Both the position numbers and the translations under genes were made by a program. 64,000 bases of DNA from positions 60,001 through 124,000 of the forward strand of contig JAIXMR010000041.1 of assembly GCA_025677835.1 (NCBI GenBank), written 5' to 3'. The notes beneath the pieces are model-generated. The model had not been told where the DNA came from. It saw only the letters and a program-made list of their open reading frames with translations, and searched no databases. The DNA is from Sporodiniella umbellata (taxonomy: Eukaryota > Mucoromycota > Mucoromycetes > Mucorales > Rhizopodaceae). This document shows, piece after piece, positions 24,373 through 38,041 of the stretch (position 1 is the first letter of the stretch; every line of letters begins with the position of its first letter).

Positions 24373-24877
24373 TACTAGAGACATCGTCTCCATACAAATA
24401 AAAATCCTTGATGCCTCTATTTAATTAACTTTTGGCAATAAATGTACAAATAATGGCAATCCATGTGAAAGATACACCATTTTTGAAAGCTGAATATTTT
24501 TCTAATACTGTTATCGATTGAGTTGTTGCTCGAGTAATCACATTCGTAACTATTAACTAAGACTAGTTTTCAGTTTGGGAGACTTTAATATTTTTTTTTT
24601 TATTATTTTGTGATTGTTTTACCGATACTGATTTTCTAAAACTACTTTTCACATTAACGCAATGATCCTATGTAGGGATGCATCCATGACAACATAATAT
24701 ATTATTTTAAGATGTCTAGTTGCCATATACACAAAGTATCTTTGAGTTGACGTAATTCTCAATGGCATCTTTTCTGACGGTCTGGAAACTGTTAAGGACA
24801 TCAGTATCATTCACCTTATCAACCACTATCAATTTCATAGTATAATAGTATTTAGTTTTCCAAGAGTTTTACGAGCA

Positions 24878-25135
24878 TTAATGACACTTGCTTAATACTA
24901 GCATTTTCCATATAGTATTTTCGAAGCTATGTGATAGAGCAATTGTCATTTTGACTTTGTCCTTGTAATGTTTATTTGAAGACGGATTTTTGGTATACTC
25001 GGCAGCACTAAGATTGAGAGGTTTCTTCCCCAGAATTGTCGCTCTCGTATTGATTTTACAATCATAGCTTACCTTTTTGTATACTGGGGAAATTTTATCC
25101 CTCTTGAAGTGAACGTGAGTCTTTGTGTAGATCAA
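24878..25135 (-). other. Protein-like relic, family not recognised
   Basis: An 85-codon frame whose composition looks coding rather than random, with segments such as YKKVSYDCKINTRATILG and KHYKDKVKMTIALSHSFENT. No intact gene can be built around it. It may be a fragment of a repetitive-element protein; this is an impression only. Confidence 0.25.
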
Positions 25136-26553
25136 TAAAACGAATGATACTTACCATCTTAAACAAACCCCAGATTCATAGAAGCAGTTTCCGATGATTG
25201 TTACAAAGGTTTGCTTATACATTCTTGTTAACAGTTATTTTCATCCATTGCCGTATAGATAGTTGTGGCTGACCCAATACAAAGCAGAAATATCAATAAG
25301 GGGTTGCTTTTTCTTTGTTTTTAAACTATAGACTTGTAATTACGTTTGCAGGTATACTCTCTTTATATTCTAATTAGCATTAAATTTACCCGTCACAAGT
25401 AGATCTGTTTTCTATTTTCTAGCTGTCAACACTATACCTAGTAATCCTTGTTTAGCCGGCTGTTGGATGCGCCAACCAGTGGCTTTTAAAGTCCAGACCA
25501 ATATAGATGCAGTCAAAATCTGATTGTGTTGTGTCTTTCCTTATTATTTGGAAGGTAAAACCATTTTCCAAACTATTAAATTGAATACTGTTAAAATACT
25601 ACAGTTGCAAAATTTCTATCCATTATACATCTGTTGCTATGCGCAGTTTATTAATGCGTTGTACGAAATAATTGAAATTGTCCGCAGCCATCATTCTATT
25701 GAGGTTTAAAGTGGGCGTCTTTTCGGATGTCATTTATTCAAAAATTTTAAAAAATACTCTTCTAATAACGCTTGATTTGGGAAGGGTATGCATATTTAGT
25801 ATAGAATAGAGTATATTAAATACAATTCTTATTACGAAATACACTATTATTGATAAAACTTTGCTCATATGTTTTAAATACGGCCTTTGAAATTTTTTGA
25901 AGTATTTTATAGGCTGTGCTTAAAGAAGATCCCAAGTTCATGACTATTCACTAAATCTTTGGAGCCAATGAAACCCTTTTTACAGATGCGTTTACGCATT
26001 AATTGATGCCTGTTGAAAATTTAGGTACTTCTTTGCTATATTACTCAGAGAATTTTGTAGATGTTTTTTTCTCTTGGCTATAAAGCCGATAGAATTCGGC
26101 TGTTCCGCACTTACTAATTTACTAAGTTTCAAAAAAAATTTTCGACCATTGTTTAATGATAAACAAAGTTTAATAGAATTGGGGCGTAGATACCGATAAT
26201 TAGTAATATTGATTAGGTTATATCAACAGCTAATTTGAATATCACAAAACTACTTTAAAGCATCCCTTTTCTTATCTCATACTATCCTTTTGCTTTAAAT
26301 ACTACACATTTATATAATTAGCTCCTAAAAACCAACAATATTTTGGTGGGCGGTTTCAAAGTACGCTACCTTTTATAATACTGAAAGTAACTGTAAAACT
26401 TCATATAATTAGACAAAAGCTACTGTTAAAAGGACAAACTTCAAAGTACAAAAATTCAAAAGCTATATACATATTTTAATTAACTAAAGCAACATAACAA
26501 AACAAGTGGTAAAAGAATATAAGTAAAATGAAATACAATTCAGTAGTAGGGTT

Positions 26554-29500
26554 TTAGCGACGAGCTTTTCTGTGTAAGTAAACGAGTCCAAAGAATACAA
26601 ATACATTAAATGCGCAAAAAGCCCAGAGGATACCAAAGTTGCGCCATCGGTTTTCAAAGCTCCAGCCGATTCTTGTTTCATAGTAGTCACTACCGTCTTT
26701 GTAGTTACAGAAATCGCAGTGGCCAATAGTGCTGTTGTCTACCACATACCCTATACCTCCTTGCGTAAAGTAATCGGACATGTAGTTTCCACAAGTCAAT
26801 CCATTTGGAACAGGAATCCGAATTAAATCGGAGTTGTCGCAGACAACTTTTACACCGTTCATCACTGTGACCACCAAACCTTCAATTATATAATGATATG
26901 GATCCAACCAATAAATCCACGAGCTCCAAAAATGAGGTAAAGCAGAGGGTGGTTGAATGATACCTGCAAACAGAATCATCAAAAAAACAAAAAAGGGATT
27001 TATGTTGGCAGCCATTGAAGGTGTACTCGAAAAAGCAGCGATCAGTAAACCCAGAGTGACAGCATAGAACGACAGTATAAAATAAAAAATGAAAAAAAAG
27101 CCTGCATAGTTAGCAGAGTCGTTGATTCCCACAGTCCAGTAAAAACAGAACATAAAAATAGCAGTATAAACGATCACATATGGGATTTCTACCAGTACAC
27201 AGGAAAGCGCGAACGGAGACCAGCTGTAGTAGCTTGATGCATGTTCTCGGCGGAACCAAGTACGTTCTTGCATAAATCTTGGCTGTACGAGTATAATAAG
27301 CGAGTTATTGATAAATAGTGTAGTAAAGACCGAGAACATACGATCTTGTAAATCAGAAGCTGTATTGCCCAATTTCCAAAAGGTAAAGCCACTCAACAGT
27401 CCAACAAAGCATACGTTAAAAGCTCGACCCAAATTGTAGCTAGGGCAGCGCCACCATGATACATTCATGCGCTTGTAAACCAGCCAAAACTGTTGAAAGA
27501 AAGAAAGAGAGTACACGCTGTTGACGTTTTCATGGTTTGGGTTAACTGATAAGTGAAGACCCTCAAGCTCTTCTTCTAATGCTCTAGATTCCTTTGAGTT
27601 ACTCCAAACCTCAGACCAATCTCGGGCTGCTTTACCGGCAGTTCCTGCACCTACACATTCAAGAATATATTCGGCTGGGTTGGCATTAGGTGCACACTGG
27701 GGGGCTCCATTTTTCTCAAAATAGCTAATCATTGTAGAGGCGTCCGCCCCAATCTCTCCAAAGTAAGCAGTTTTGCCACCACGAACAAGTAAAACTAGAT
27801 GATCAAAGTGTTCAAACAAAGTGGCAGAAGGCTGATGAATGGTACAAAGCACAGGCCATCCAGCGTCAGCAAGCTTGCGGATAAAACGAATGATGTTATA
27901 TGATGATTGAGCATCCAGACCTGAAGTAGGTTCATCAAGAAACAGAAGTTTGGGTTTTCCTACAAGTTCTACAGCGATTGTCAACCGCTTACGCTCTTCG
28001 ACAGAAATACCAGTGCCTTCGTCAATATCGCCAATAAGAGCATCAGAAATTTTTTCCATCTCCATAAGTCGGATGATCTGCTCAACATAGGCGTCTTTTT
28101 CTTCTTTTGGTACTTCAGAAGGCTGACGTAAATAGGCAGAGAACTTGAGTGCTTCGCGTACTGTAGCATGGGGGTTATGAACATCCATTTGTTCACAGTA
28201 ACCTGTTGTACGCTCAAAATCAGGACCAAGTTTTTCACCATTCATATAAATTCGGCCATTGACTTCACCGATTGTTTTTCTTTGAGCTAAAACGTCAAGA
28301 AGAGTAGTCTTGCCGGCTCCTGAAGATCCCATTAGAGCAGTCAAATGACCAGGCTTCACAATACCACTGATATCATTTAAAAGCTGTGTCGATCCTCCTT
28401 TAACAGGAACAGTGTAGTTGATATGGTGCCAAGAGAAAGAAGTGCCTGTTGAAAGTGATTCAATAGCCTCTTCGTCGTTTTTTATAGTCTCTTCTAAAGC
28501 TTTCTTTTCGTCTATCTCTTTAGGAGCTTTTCCAGCCTTGTAAACCTTGGTCACCGAACCTTCTTTTTGAAACTCAACGTATTCCATGATCAAGGCTGTG
28601 ACAATGGTATAAAAGAAGAAAAAGAGGAGAAGTGCGACAAAGTTGATCCAAAGCTGCCATGTTTCATATCCGTAAGCAGTATGAAGAAAGGTATCGCCAA
28701 GAACGCTGGTTTCTCCAGGAACAGCACCAGGTAGTGTACAGGTTTTGTAGGCATCATCTGTATAAGAAGGACCATTTGGTACTGATCCAATTCCTTCGCA
28801 TGAAAAAACCATACCAGACATTTCATTGGTAATTAGAGCTTTATAATTGTACCCTAAAGCATTGATCCAGAAAACCCATGACAACCAAGGGTGCATTTTA
28901 ATGTAAGGAATTTGGTATCCTGAATATATAATGCCACCAATCAAAGCTATTGATGATAGTTGAGACGCAGTGTAGAAATTGGGAGATATAGCACCGTAGA
29001 ACCGAAAGAAGCCATTCATACACATACTGGAGACAATCATAATGAGCAAAAAAGTAAAAAACTATAAAAAAGTTTAAAGTAAGTATAAATTATAGTTATA
29101 GGTGTAAATTACATACTCTTCCAGCTGTAAGCGAAAGGCCCATCATAAAGTATATACAAAGTGTAAATATTACGTTTTGAACAATAGCAAGCGGCACATC
29201 AATAATAACTTGTGCGATATAGAAAGCAGAGGGATGGTATAGTGCAAAGTGCTTGTGCTTTTGTAAAATGCGACGACCCTGCATAAATGTTGAAAGTTCG
29301 GCTTGAGCAGTAAAGGCGTTGAAAGCAAGAGCAAAAACGAGAGCACCACCGCGAGAAAAAGCACCAATAACATTTTGAGGCATTTGATAAAAAATGGAAG
29401 CCATAATGATGCCTTGCAATAAAGCACTGCTGTAGCGTGATATAAGGGCCCCTTTATCGCCCCAGATAAGCTGCCATTGACGTATAGTCAACGCCTTGAC

Positions 29501-30958
29501 TTGTTGATAGTAAGTGGCTATAAATGGCGAGCTTTTCAGTGTATGTTTTTGATGAGAGTCTACAAAAGCCTGACGAAACTCTTTATCAGGTCGCTTGCTG
29601 CGAACCAACTCTTCGTATTCATCGCGTTCTTGCATCATTTGTGTATAGAGATGTGACTCTTTGTAAACTTTTTCAAATTGTACCGAGTTTATAGGTACAC
29701 TTTCTTTGTATCCTTCGCGATACTCTCGCTCATTCATGTTACATAAACCGGTCAGAAAGTCAGGAGTAGATTTACGATCTGGGCAATGGAATCCCATTTC
29801 TTCAAAGTATCCTTTTGCTTGAGACGTAGGACCAAAATATATACAACGGCCTTCATCAAGAACCATAACTTTATCAAATAGATTGAACATACTATCAGAT
29901 GCTTGGTAAAGAGTAGCCACAGTAGTCTTGCGCAAAATGTCAGTCATGATACGAAGCGAGCGAACATAATCTAGAGCAGATGATGCATCAAGACCGCGAG
30001 TGGAACAATCCCAGCAGTTGATCGAGCTTCGTGTAGTCATTTGCTCAGCAATTGAAAGACGCTTACGTTCACCCCCTGAGAGACCACGGACAAAAGCGTC
30101 GCCAACCATAGTGTCCATCTTTTTGGAGAGACCGAGCATATTTCCGAGCATATAAAGAATCTTGTCTACAAACTCTTTTTTTGACTCGTCTTCTATTCTT
30201 TTTCCAGGTGTTTTATTTTTGAGAGCAAACTGTAATGTCTGCTTGGTAGTCAATGTTGGGTAGTGAAGATCTTCTTCTTCATTATAGCATACTTCGCCAC
30301 TATATTTTTTTGAGAACTCTTCTGAAGGAATACCGCAGTATTCTACAGTTCCTTCTATGTTTGTATATGAAGCACGCATGTTTGCCAGTACACGAAGCAG
30401 AGTACTACAACCAGATCCAGGGCGACCAAGAACTAAAAGCATTTCACCATCTTTACAGAAACCATTATTTTCTTTCAAGATAGTAAAGTCTGTACCAGAG
30501 TGTCTTCCCCAGTTCCAGAATTTTAGAGCGCCAATCAAGTATGTATAGTTTGTGGGTATCACTTTAGCATCAGCTCCAAGACCTTGAACAACTAAGTCTT
30601 TCCATATCAGACCCAAGTTTTTAGGGCGTACACCTGCTAGTACATCTTGATCGTTCTGTTCACTCAAAAACTCAGTAAGATCAAAGTCGTTTATTTCTCC
30701 TTTTTCAGCAGCATCTGATTTGCTATGAGATTTGATGCGTGATAAACGAGAGCGAGTCGATAGCTCTCTACGCAGTTCTTCATAGTTATGCATAGCATCT
30801 TCGATATTAACTGCATTTCCTTGAGCTTCTCCATATGTGCCATAGGCTTCGTTGGATCCAAGATTCTCAGCAATTTTTTCTTTTTTGGCATCTCCATCGA
30901 GTGTAGAGCCAGTAGAGCTAGCTGTTTCTTTAAAGTCATAACTTCGCTCCGTAACCAT
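26554..30958 (-). CDS. PDR-type ABC transporter, copy A
   Basis: Two exons (30958-29117 and 29061-26554, 55-nt intron) give 1,449 residues in the order NBD1-TMD1-NBD2-TMD2, the full-length ABCG/PDR layout of plasma-membrane drug and lipid exporters. NBD1 has the fungal variant Walker A GRPGSGCST, signature LSGGERKRLSIAEQ and the altered Walker B INCWDCSTRGLDASSA. NBD2 has canonical GSSGAGKTTLLDVLA, the altered signature VEERKRLTIA and LLFLDEPTSGLDAQSS. These asymmetric motifs are normal for the family. The Cys-rich loop before the last helix is GHCDFCNYKDGSDYYETR. The intron lies at LSLTAGR before the last helices of TMD1. It is paired with inverted copy B (51818-56254), with which it shares near-identical blocks. 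Substrate cannot be inferred. Confidence 0.95.
29441..30715 (-). repeat. Near-identical block shared with copy B (NBD1)
   Basis: This 1,275-bp block matches 52070-53344 in inverted orientation with no gaps and only a few substitutions that I could find, for example Tyr/Cys in NYT[YC]LIGAL and a silent change beside it. Similarity falls sharply just outside both ends. Confidence 0.85.
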
Positions 30959-33900
30959 TGTTTACAAAAAAAAAAACTTTGTTGCTAAAATTCTTAACAA
31001 AAAATCAACTAACTTCTTTTTTTTTTTTTTTGAGAATAAATCAAAGTAAGAATTTTTTCTTTCTTACAATTATATTTGATAAAGGTATATGTTTGAAAAA
31101 AGATTTGGGTATCAAAAACAAAAATGAGGCCAATGCTTATATACTTTTTACTTGAAACTCAGTTTTTCGATACACAAAAAAAAAAAAAATGGTTGAATGA
31201 TGCAAGAGATTTTAATTCTCACCTAAGGCTCCTTATAGAGTTAAGTTGCCTATTTTTTAACGACTGATGTTTGCAAGACACAAACTCTCGCATATACATG
31301 TACTTGGAAAACGAGGTAGTTATCTGGTTCTCATTTCTTTCATCCTACATAACACTATAATATACAATACTAGCAATAACAAGCTTATTTGGTCTATATA
31401 CTTCTTGCTGTGCTATGCTAATGTATGCAACCTTATCGTGGATGTTTGCCATCTATCTGAACGTGGAACAACGGAGCCACGTGACTTCAGGATAATTAGT
31501 AATGAACAGTCACAGGATTTAATTAGTAATACGTGTCAAGTAGAAATGACTTTTAAATTTCTGCCAGCGGTATTATTATGATCTGCTATACATCAAAAAA
31601 CTGAAGTGGAATCAAACACGAGGCTTTCCTAAAAAAAGCCAAATGTTTGAGTTCATATATATTATGAGTTAATAGAAACATATTGTGTGTATACTGAGCT
31701 ATCTATTGATAGTTATAGACTAATACGACTAATCTTAGTTTACTCAGAGATAACGATCCTTTGCTGATTAATTATTGGTGTAACCCGACACCAACTTTGT
31801 TAGGGTTTTGTGTATCATCGGGAAGCAATTCTAGGCTTCCGTTTGTATACGTTGCAAAAAAAACTTCCAACTTTGGGCATATTTTTACTGTAGTCCGTTG
31901 CTACGGCTACTAAAAAATGTCGGTCCAGTGGAATCCATAAACGCTAATCAGGAAACGCAACATGCCTAAATAGTATATATGCAGGAATTGACCTGATATC
32001 AAATGAAAACAGAAGACTTGTATCAAATTGAACAAAAAGCATTGTCCAGTGTAGTTTATCTAAAAACTCCATTTGTAATAAAAGATATACAAAAAAGAGG
32101 AATTTTCGAAAAAAAAACTCGCAGCTAAAAAACATGATGTATTTTTGTTTGTAGGGAAACTGAGAGAGTTTTGGTTTTATTTAAAGTCAAATTGACTGAA
32201 AAAAAAAAAAAAAAAAAACATGATGTATGTTCTGTGAGTTTATCCGACACGATCGCCTTTTAAAACTACAATGCACAAACAAACAAATAAAGCTTGCATT
32301 TAAGTAAAAGTAAGGAGCATTTACTCGCTATCAACTCAGACATATCCAAGATGTCTTTTAAATATATAGTACAACGAAACAAACTGTGGATGCTATTAAT
32401 GAAGCTAACAAGGGCGATCTAGTTTTTTGTTTCCTTTTATGTTTAGCAGTTGCTTTTTTAGGAAATGCGGCAATCTTTTCTTTGTTTTCTTTTTTGGAAG
32501 ACTTTTTTTGGAAGACTTTTTCAAAATCAGAAGCGCTTAAATCGACCGTTCAATATCTTTGAGATCCATAGTATTAGACGGATTTTATTTGTTATTGGAG
32601 AATGATGATTTTGCTTTGAACTGATCTTTTGTTTGGCTTAAAGGCTCCAGTTTGTGTCTATGTTTGTGCACCTGGGTTTCTGCTTTTTAAAGCGCTTTGT
32701 AATCAAAAGAAGCACACTTATTGGGTAAAGAGATTTTATAGTATAAAAAGAAAGAAATTGAGTTTCTGTGTACACTGCATTTCTAATTACGTCAAAACTG
32801 TCGAAAGTAATGTTGAAAGGCGAGAATGCTTACTTTGTACTCCGAATTTTTGGGACTGGTTACAGTGAGGAGGAGTATAAAATAAAGTTCAGGAACAATA
32901 GAGCGTTGCTGTGGGAAAATAAGCAGTTTTTTTTTGATCGTTTAATCGTTTCTCTTTTTGATTGATATACTTTATATAATTATGTTTGTAATAGTATACT
33001 TACTTACATTGTATTAGTGGATCTGATACTACCACGCTTGTAAATTGGAACTACGTAAATAAAACCTTTCTTTCTTTTTTTTTTTGGCGTGATCTCGAAT
33101 TGGATAAATATACATAATCATTAGCCAATCGGCAGGGATAAAGTTTGTTAGTAAACATAAATATTGTGACACTAAATGAGAAAAGTGGGCTATTTTCAGC
33201 TGTTAAAAAAAAACCAATATAGAATAAGATGGGATTCAAAAGTATATATAGTTATAAATTTAGATTTATTTTTTGTCTTAATTTTGAGTCAAATTACATC
33301 CCCAAAAACGAGTTGGTTTGAGTACTTCAAGAATAAAATATGTCAGACGGTGTCTGAGGGAAAATGTGGCAGTGTATTAGATTGTTTGTATTCGAAACTA
33401 TTCACAAAATCCCAGTAAGATTTTAGAAAAACATTGTCAAAAAGAGAGCTAGTTATCTATGTTATATCATAATTAAAATACAAAACAAGCCTATTTTTTA
33501 GTGCTTTTAAAGTTGTGTTTGAAGCTGGTATCGTATTGCTTCTATTACTTGTAAGGACCGTTATTTTTCCGAAGTCGCGCAAGTATATCTATCTTTATTA
33601 CTAACAACGCAAGACAAGAAACTATTGGGCAGAAAAAGACCGTATTTATATAATAGACTTCAAAAGAGCGTCCGCTATATTTTTTTTTATTTTTGAAAAA
33701 TTACTTTATTTTTCTAAAATTATCTCGATCTTCTGTCCACACAAATCAAAAACTACATACAAAAGTATAAATGTATATAAAAAATTTACCTAATTCGAAT
33801 TATCAGAAACAAAATGATATAACATGATAAAACACGATTAAAAGCCAATTTGACATAATAATATACTTTGCTACGCATTTTTTTTTTTTTTTTTTTTTGC

Positions 33901-34657
33901 GACCCTTCAGAATATAAAAAAAATCTCTAATAAATAATCCCAAAGTCAAAACCTTTCAGGAATTGTTTCTAACGCTGTATGATTATAATCTAGCCTTTTT
34001 TTTTTTTTTTTTATCAGATAAGCAAGGGCATAAACATATATAATCAGTATCAGTTTAAAAAGGCTGGTATAAAAAATACAGTGATGATTTTTGTTGAAAT
34101 AAACAGATAAGTTTAAGCAGTAAACAATACCAATAAAATGAGGCTTCAAACGATTTTTTTCATGTAAATTCCTGGATTTGTATCCTACTTTCAATAGCTT
34201 TAACAGAGAACAGGTGTACTATTTAAAAAAATCAGTGGTTTATTTGGCCTGTCTTATTATATAAAAAGTAAGCAAAATATCAATATTTGAGTTGCTATAA
34301 ACTCTGAAGAAAAACTTTGTTTTAATTGTCTCCCTGAGCGATTGTGATTTACTGAGCCATTTTTTAAAGTTCCTAAGCTTGAAGCTTAGAATACAAATCA
34401 ATTTAATTTTGGATTTTTTCAAAAATATTGAGACCTTATTTATATATTTATATATTCTGTTGATTTGTGTTGGTAATAATTTTGATCTACCCGAAGATGG
34501 GGAGAGAACTTGGTAAATGAACACTCTAGCGGCATAAGCAAATTCAATATCCGCCTTTTTTTTTTATGTTTTGGGAAAACAAGTCACTTTCTTACAAGCT
34601 TTTTTTTTTTTTTTTTTGACATAAATCTTTTCTATACAAGACATCGGCAGCATCGGG
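30959..34657. other. 3.7 kb gene-free AT-rich region
   Basis: Upstream region of transporter copy A followed by AT-rich DNA up to nop14. Frames of 60-104 codons occur (for example 31267-31581 and 32629-32965) but are rich in Leu/Phe/Ile/Lys, lack family motifs and show no splice support. Copy A's promoter should lie within the first several hundred bases. Confidence 0.5.
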
Positions 34658-37609
34658 ATGGTCAAACAAACCAAAACAAACAGTGGAGGTTCTGCTTTAA
34701 AAAGGCTCAAGAAATCGCTTACATCGGCAGGTGTTGTAGGTCAACAGGCCAAAGCTAGCCGATCTAAAAAAGATCGTAAGAAAGGAATGCCTACCGAAAG
34801 ATTGGATCTCGATAAAAAGTTGAACCATATTCGAGGTGAATTCAATCCTTTTGAGAAAAAAGTGCAAAAAGAAAAGTTTGAGATCCTTGGTAGAAAAATG
34901 AAGGGATCTGTAGGCAAACCCACATTGAGCAAACAAGTGGGCGAAGAGAACGTAAATGCCATCTATAAACAGAATAGTTTGTTGACTCGATTATTAGCGC
35001 AAGAAAACACTACTTGTAGAAATGAAAAACAAACACCGTCGAGGTGGTGTAATTGATAAGCGTTTTGGTGAAAGTAACCCTCATTTGACACCTGAAGAAA
35101 AGATGTTGGAAAGATTCACCAAAGAAAAACAAAGGAGCGCACGCGGCTCGATGTACAATTTAGCAGACGATGATGAGGATATTACCCTGACTCACTATGG
35201 TCAGTCCCTTTCTACTATGGATGACTTTGACGATGCCGGGTTGGCTTTGAGCGATGAAGACGAGGGAAAGCAAATGGACAAGAACATTGTATCCAAATTG
35301 CACTTTGGCGGTTTCGACGATGAGGAAGCACCTGAGGAAGAAGAGAGACATAAATCCAAGCATGAGATTATGAAGGAAATTATTGCAAAGAGTAAATTAC
35401 ACAAGGTGAGAACTATATTTCTAAAAAAAAAAACGGTTTCTGATACGTACCTTGTCATCGCAGGCAGAGCGCCAGGCAGCAAAGGCTGAGGACGAAGAGC
35501 TACGTGAAACATTGGACGATGAACTGAACGATATCCGAGATCTTTTGGAGACAAAACCAGCACGAAAACCCCTTCCTTCCCAAACAGCCATGTTTAGAAA
35601 ATCAGAAAGTGAGCACCCTGAGAAAGAGCTCGAAGACTACTCAGAGTACGATTTGGCTATGATGGAGCTTGCTTCCGATAGACGTGCGATGGCTACTGAT
35701 CGTACAAAGACTGAAGAAGAAGTGGCATTGGAAGAAAAAGAGAAGCTAGAAAAGGCAGAGAAGGCTCGAAAGAGACGTATGGAAGGCTTAGAATCCGAAA
35801 GTGAAGACGAGGATCATAAAAAGGGCCGAAAGAAGAAGAAGAGCGTACCACAAGGAGATGACTTAGAGGATGACTATCTTGGCGAACTGGAGGAGGACAA
35901 CCAGTTAGGTCAAGGATTAACGCTGGAGGATATACAGAAGGGCGGCCAGAACGAAGAGAGTGAAGAAGAAAGCGGAGACGAAGAAGATGACGAGAATGAG
36001 GATAATGATGACGAAGATGGCGATGACGAAGAAGACGATGAGACAGACAATGAAGACCTGGAGGGAAGTGATAGTGAAGAAATCACACCTTTTGAAAGTG
36101 GCGACGAAGAAGATATGAATGAAATAGGGAGTGCAGGCGTGATCAAGAAAGAGATTAAAGCAAACGGCGTCAAGAAGAGTGGAAAACGAGAGATCCCTTT
36201 CACGTTTGAATGCCCCACAAGCCACGATGCATTCCTGGGCCTCCTTGAAGGCCTAGAAGTAGAAGACTCTGTTTTGGTTACACAGCGTATCCGTGTCCTT
36301 CATCACATCAAACTCAACCCCGAAAACAAAGCCAAATTAGCCGCCTTCTTGGGTGTATTGGTGGATCACACAAGTTATATTGCATCTACCGTGAGCCCGC
36401 TACCAGTAGAAGTGCTTGAAAAATTGGGTCTGCATATTTTTGAAATATCCCAACAAGTGCCTGAGGCATCTGCTGATGTATTTACCGAAAAATTAAGAAG
36501 AATGCAAAACGAAATGGGAAAAAAAATGAAGTTTAACTCGGGTTCCTCTTTGCCGGACGTAGAAGACCTTATTGCTTTACGACACATCGGGCAGATCTTC
36601 TCCACTTCAGATCTCCAGCATTCCATCAGTACACCAGCTCACCTGTTTATCTGCCACGCATTGGCTCAAGGCCGTATTCAGACAGAACTAGATATGGGAC
36701 GTGGATTGTTTTTGACACAGATACTCTATGAAGTAAAGGCCTTTAATAAAATAAAATAAAAAACAAGAAGCTAACATCTACATTTCTAGTACCAACGAGT
36801 TTCCAAACGCTATGCACCCGAGGCACTGAACTTTCTTTATAAGAACCTTGTGCTATTAGCGCCCGAAGGAGTGCTGGGAGAAGACATCCCAGGCTACTTT
36901 CCTCTGGATAAGACAAGCGGACTTGGAGTGGAAGAAAGTGAGGGTCAGGGATTAGAGACAGTGCCTGGACTCTTACTAGAAGATCTAAGCACAGAGAACG
37001 AACAGGGTCAGGATAGACTTTCATTGGTTCAAGCTTCATTGCGTCAATTGGAAAAGTACTTACAGCTCTATGCATCTACACCTGCGTTCAAAGAAGTCTT
37101 TGAAGGCTTACTTTTGCTTGTGCAGAGACTGAAGGGTATAAAATGGCATGAGGATATCAAGGTAAATAAATGCCAAAAAAAAAAAAAAAAACAAGAGGCT
37201 AAACAGCGATCTGTAGAGCTTGCTGAATACATTAGAAGGCCGTCTGGAACGACAAATCAAATTTTGTATCGAGAAACGCACCAAGACACCTCTTCGCATG
37301 CAACAACATAGACCCATACCCATCGCACAACACCTGCCCAAATTCGAAAAGGCGTACTCTATGGATCGCCACTACGATCCCGACCACGAGCGTGCACAAC
37401 TACACAAGCTGGAAACCCAGGTCAAGAAAGAAAAGAAAGGAGCATTGCGCGAGCTGCGTAAGGACAATCAATTCATGGCTCGAGAGAAGGCTAAGGAGCG
37501 TAAGCAGAAGGATGAGGATTACAACAAGATGGTGAACAGTGTGATGCATCTACTAGAAGGCGAGCAATCGGAGATGAAGCAGCTCGAACGTGAAAAGTCC
37601 AAGAAATAA
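34658..37609 (+). CDS. nop14: Nop14 ribosome biogenesis factor
   Basis: Five exons (34658-34951, 35004-35405, 35464-36732, 36790-37161, 37217-37609) give 909 residues. Nop14 is a nucleolar component of the SSU processome needed for 18S rRNA maturation. The start MVKQTKTNSGGSALKRLK, the join GEEN/KTLLVEMKNKHRRGGVIDKRFGE and TPEEKMLERFTKEKQ are hallmark segments. Long acidic tracts of Glu/Asp occupy the middle (around 35950-36110), and the C-terminus is helical and basic (MDRHYDPDHERAQLHKLE, then ALRELRKDNQFMAREK). Each intron is 52-58 nt and keeps frame. Length fits the family. It is followed 430 bp later by the bZIP gene on the same strand. Confidence 0.95.
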
Positions 37610-37741
37610 ATGTAATAAAGAACTTGAATAGACACAAGAAAGGGTAATTGTCGAACGACGGTTCATAGATATCCAAGTGCCCAATCAGAATGTGTGATAT
37701 CATTTCTATTATTTTAACAAAAAGGACCCGCGTGTTGTACA

Positions 37742-37749
37742 TGACATCA
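37742..37749 (+). promoter_or_regulatory. CRE-like site (TGACATCA)
   Basis: One base from the CRE/ATF consensus TGACGTCA, about 300 bp upstream of a gene that itself encodes an ATF/CREB-type bZIP factor and 85 bp upstream of its TATA box. Confidence 0.4.
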
Positions 37750-37798
37750 CAGTGAGAGTTGTCATAAGCTTGTTTTAGAGCGTCTTGAATCCTTTTCA

Positions 37799-37804
37799 CA
37801 CGTG
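37799..37804 (+). promoter_or_regulatory. E-box CACGTG
   Basis: A palindromic CACGTG, the core bound by Cbf1/Pho4-type bHLH factors, 28 bp upstream of the TATA element of the bZIP gene. Functional role is inferred from position. Confidence 0.4.
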
Positions 37805-37826
37805 GTTCAGGCTCCGACGGACCCAG

Positions 37827-37834
37827 TATATAAA
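37827..37834 (+). promoter_or_regulatory. TATA box of the bZIP gene
   Basis: TATATAAA followed by a purine-rich GAGAGAGAG tract, about 208 bp before the ATG at 38042. Good match in sequence and spacing. Confidence 0.6.
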
Positions 37835-38041
37835 GAGAGAGAGCTTTAAGTTTAAGAAAAGCACAATTTCCTTTAATTTTTTTTTTTTTAATTTTTTTTT
37901 TTCCAAGTCTTTTCCACATTTTTGTTTGTTTGGGGGAAACAAAGCCATCCGATTTCCAATAAAAAGATGTTAAACGAAGGTAAAAGACAAAAGAAGTCCA
38001 AAGAGTGAGATATTAAAGCAAAAGAAACAGCAGAAAGCCCT

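Larger units (their letters stand above)
23716..26553. other. 2.8 kb gene-poor region with decayed repeats
   Basis: Between cdc34 and the first ABC transporter, whose 3' end is at 26554. It has poly-A stretches near 23750-23800, a dispersed repeat copy (24150-24372) and a short protein-like relic on the minus strand (24878-25135). The rest is AT-rich with stops in all frames. Confidence 0.5.

Noticed and set aside
31267..31581. 104-codon plus-strand frame downstream of the copy A start
   Set aside because: Composition matches AT-rich non-coding sequence, with no motif and no splice support.
35910..36225. Ser- or Ile/Phe-rich frames opposite nop14
   Set aside because: Antisense of the GAA/GAC-rich acidic tract of nop14.
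37491..37919. 142-codon minus-strand frame overlapping the nop14 end and bZIP promoter
   Set aside because: Part of it (EPEPRVKRIQDALKQAY) looks protein-like, but the same DNA contains a well-formed promoter for the plus-strand bZIP gene and the frame continues antisense into nop14. No family match.
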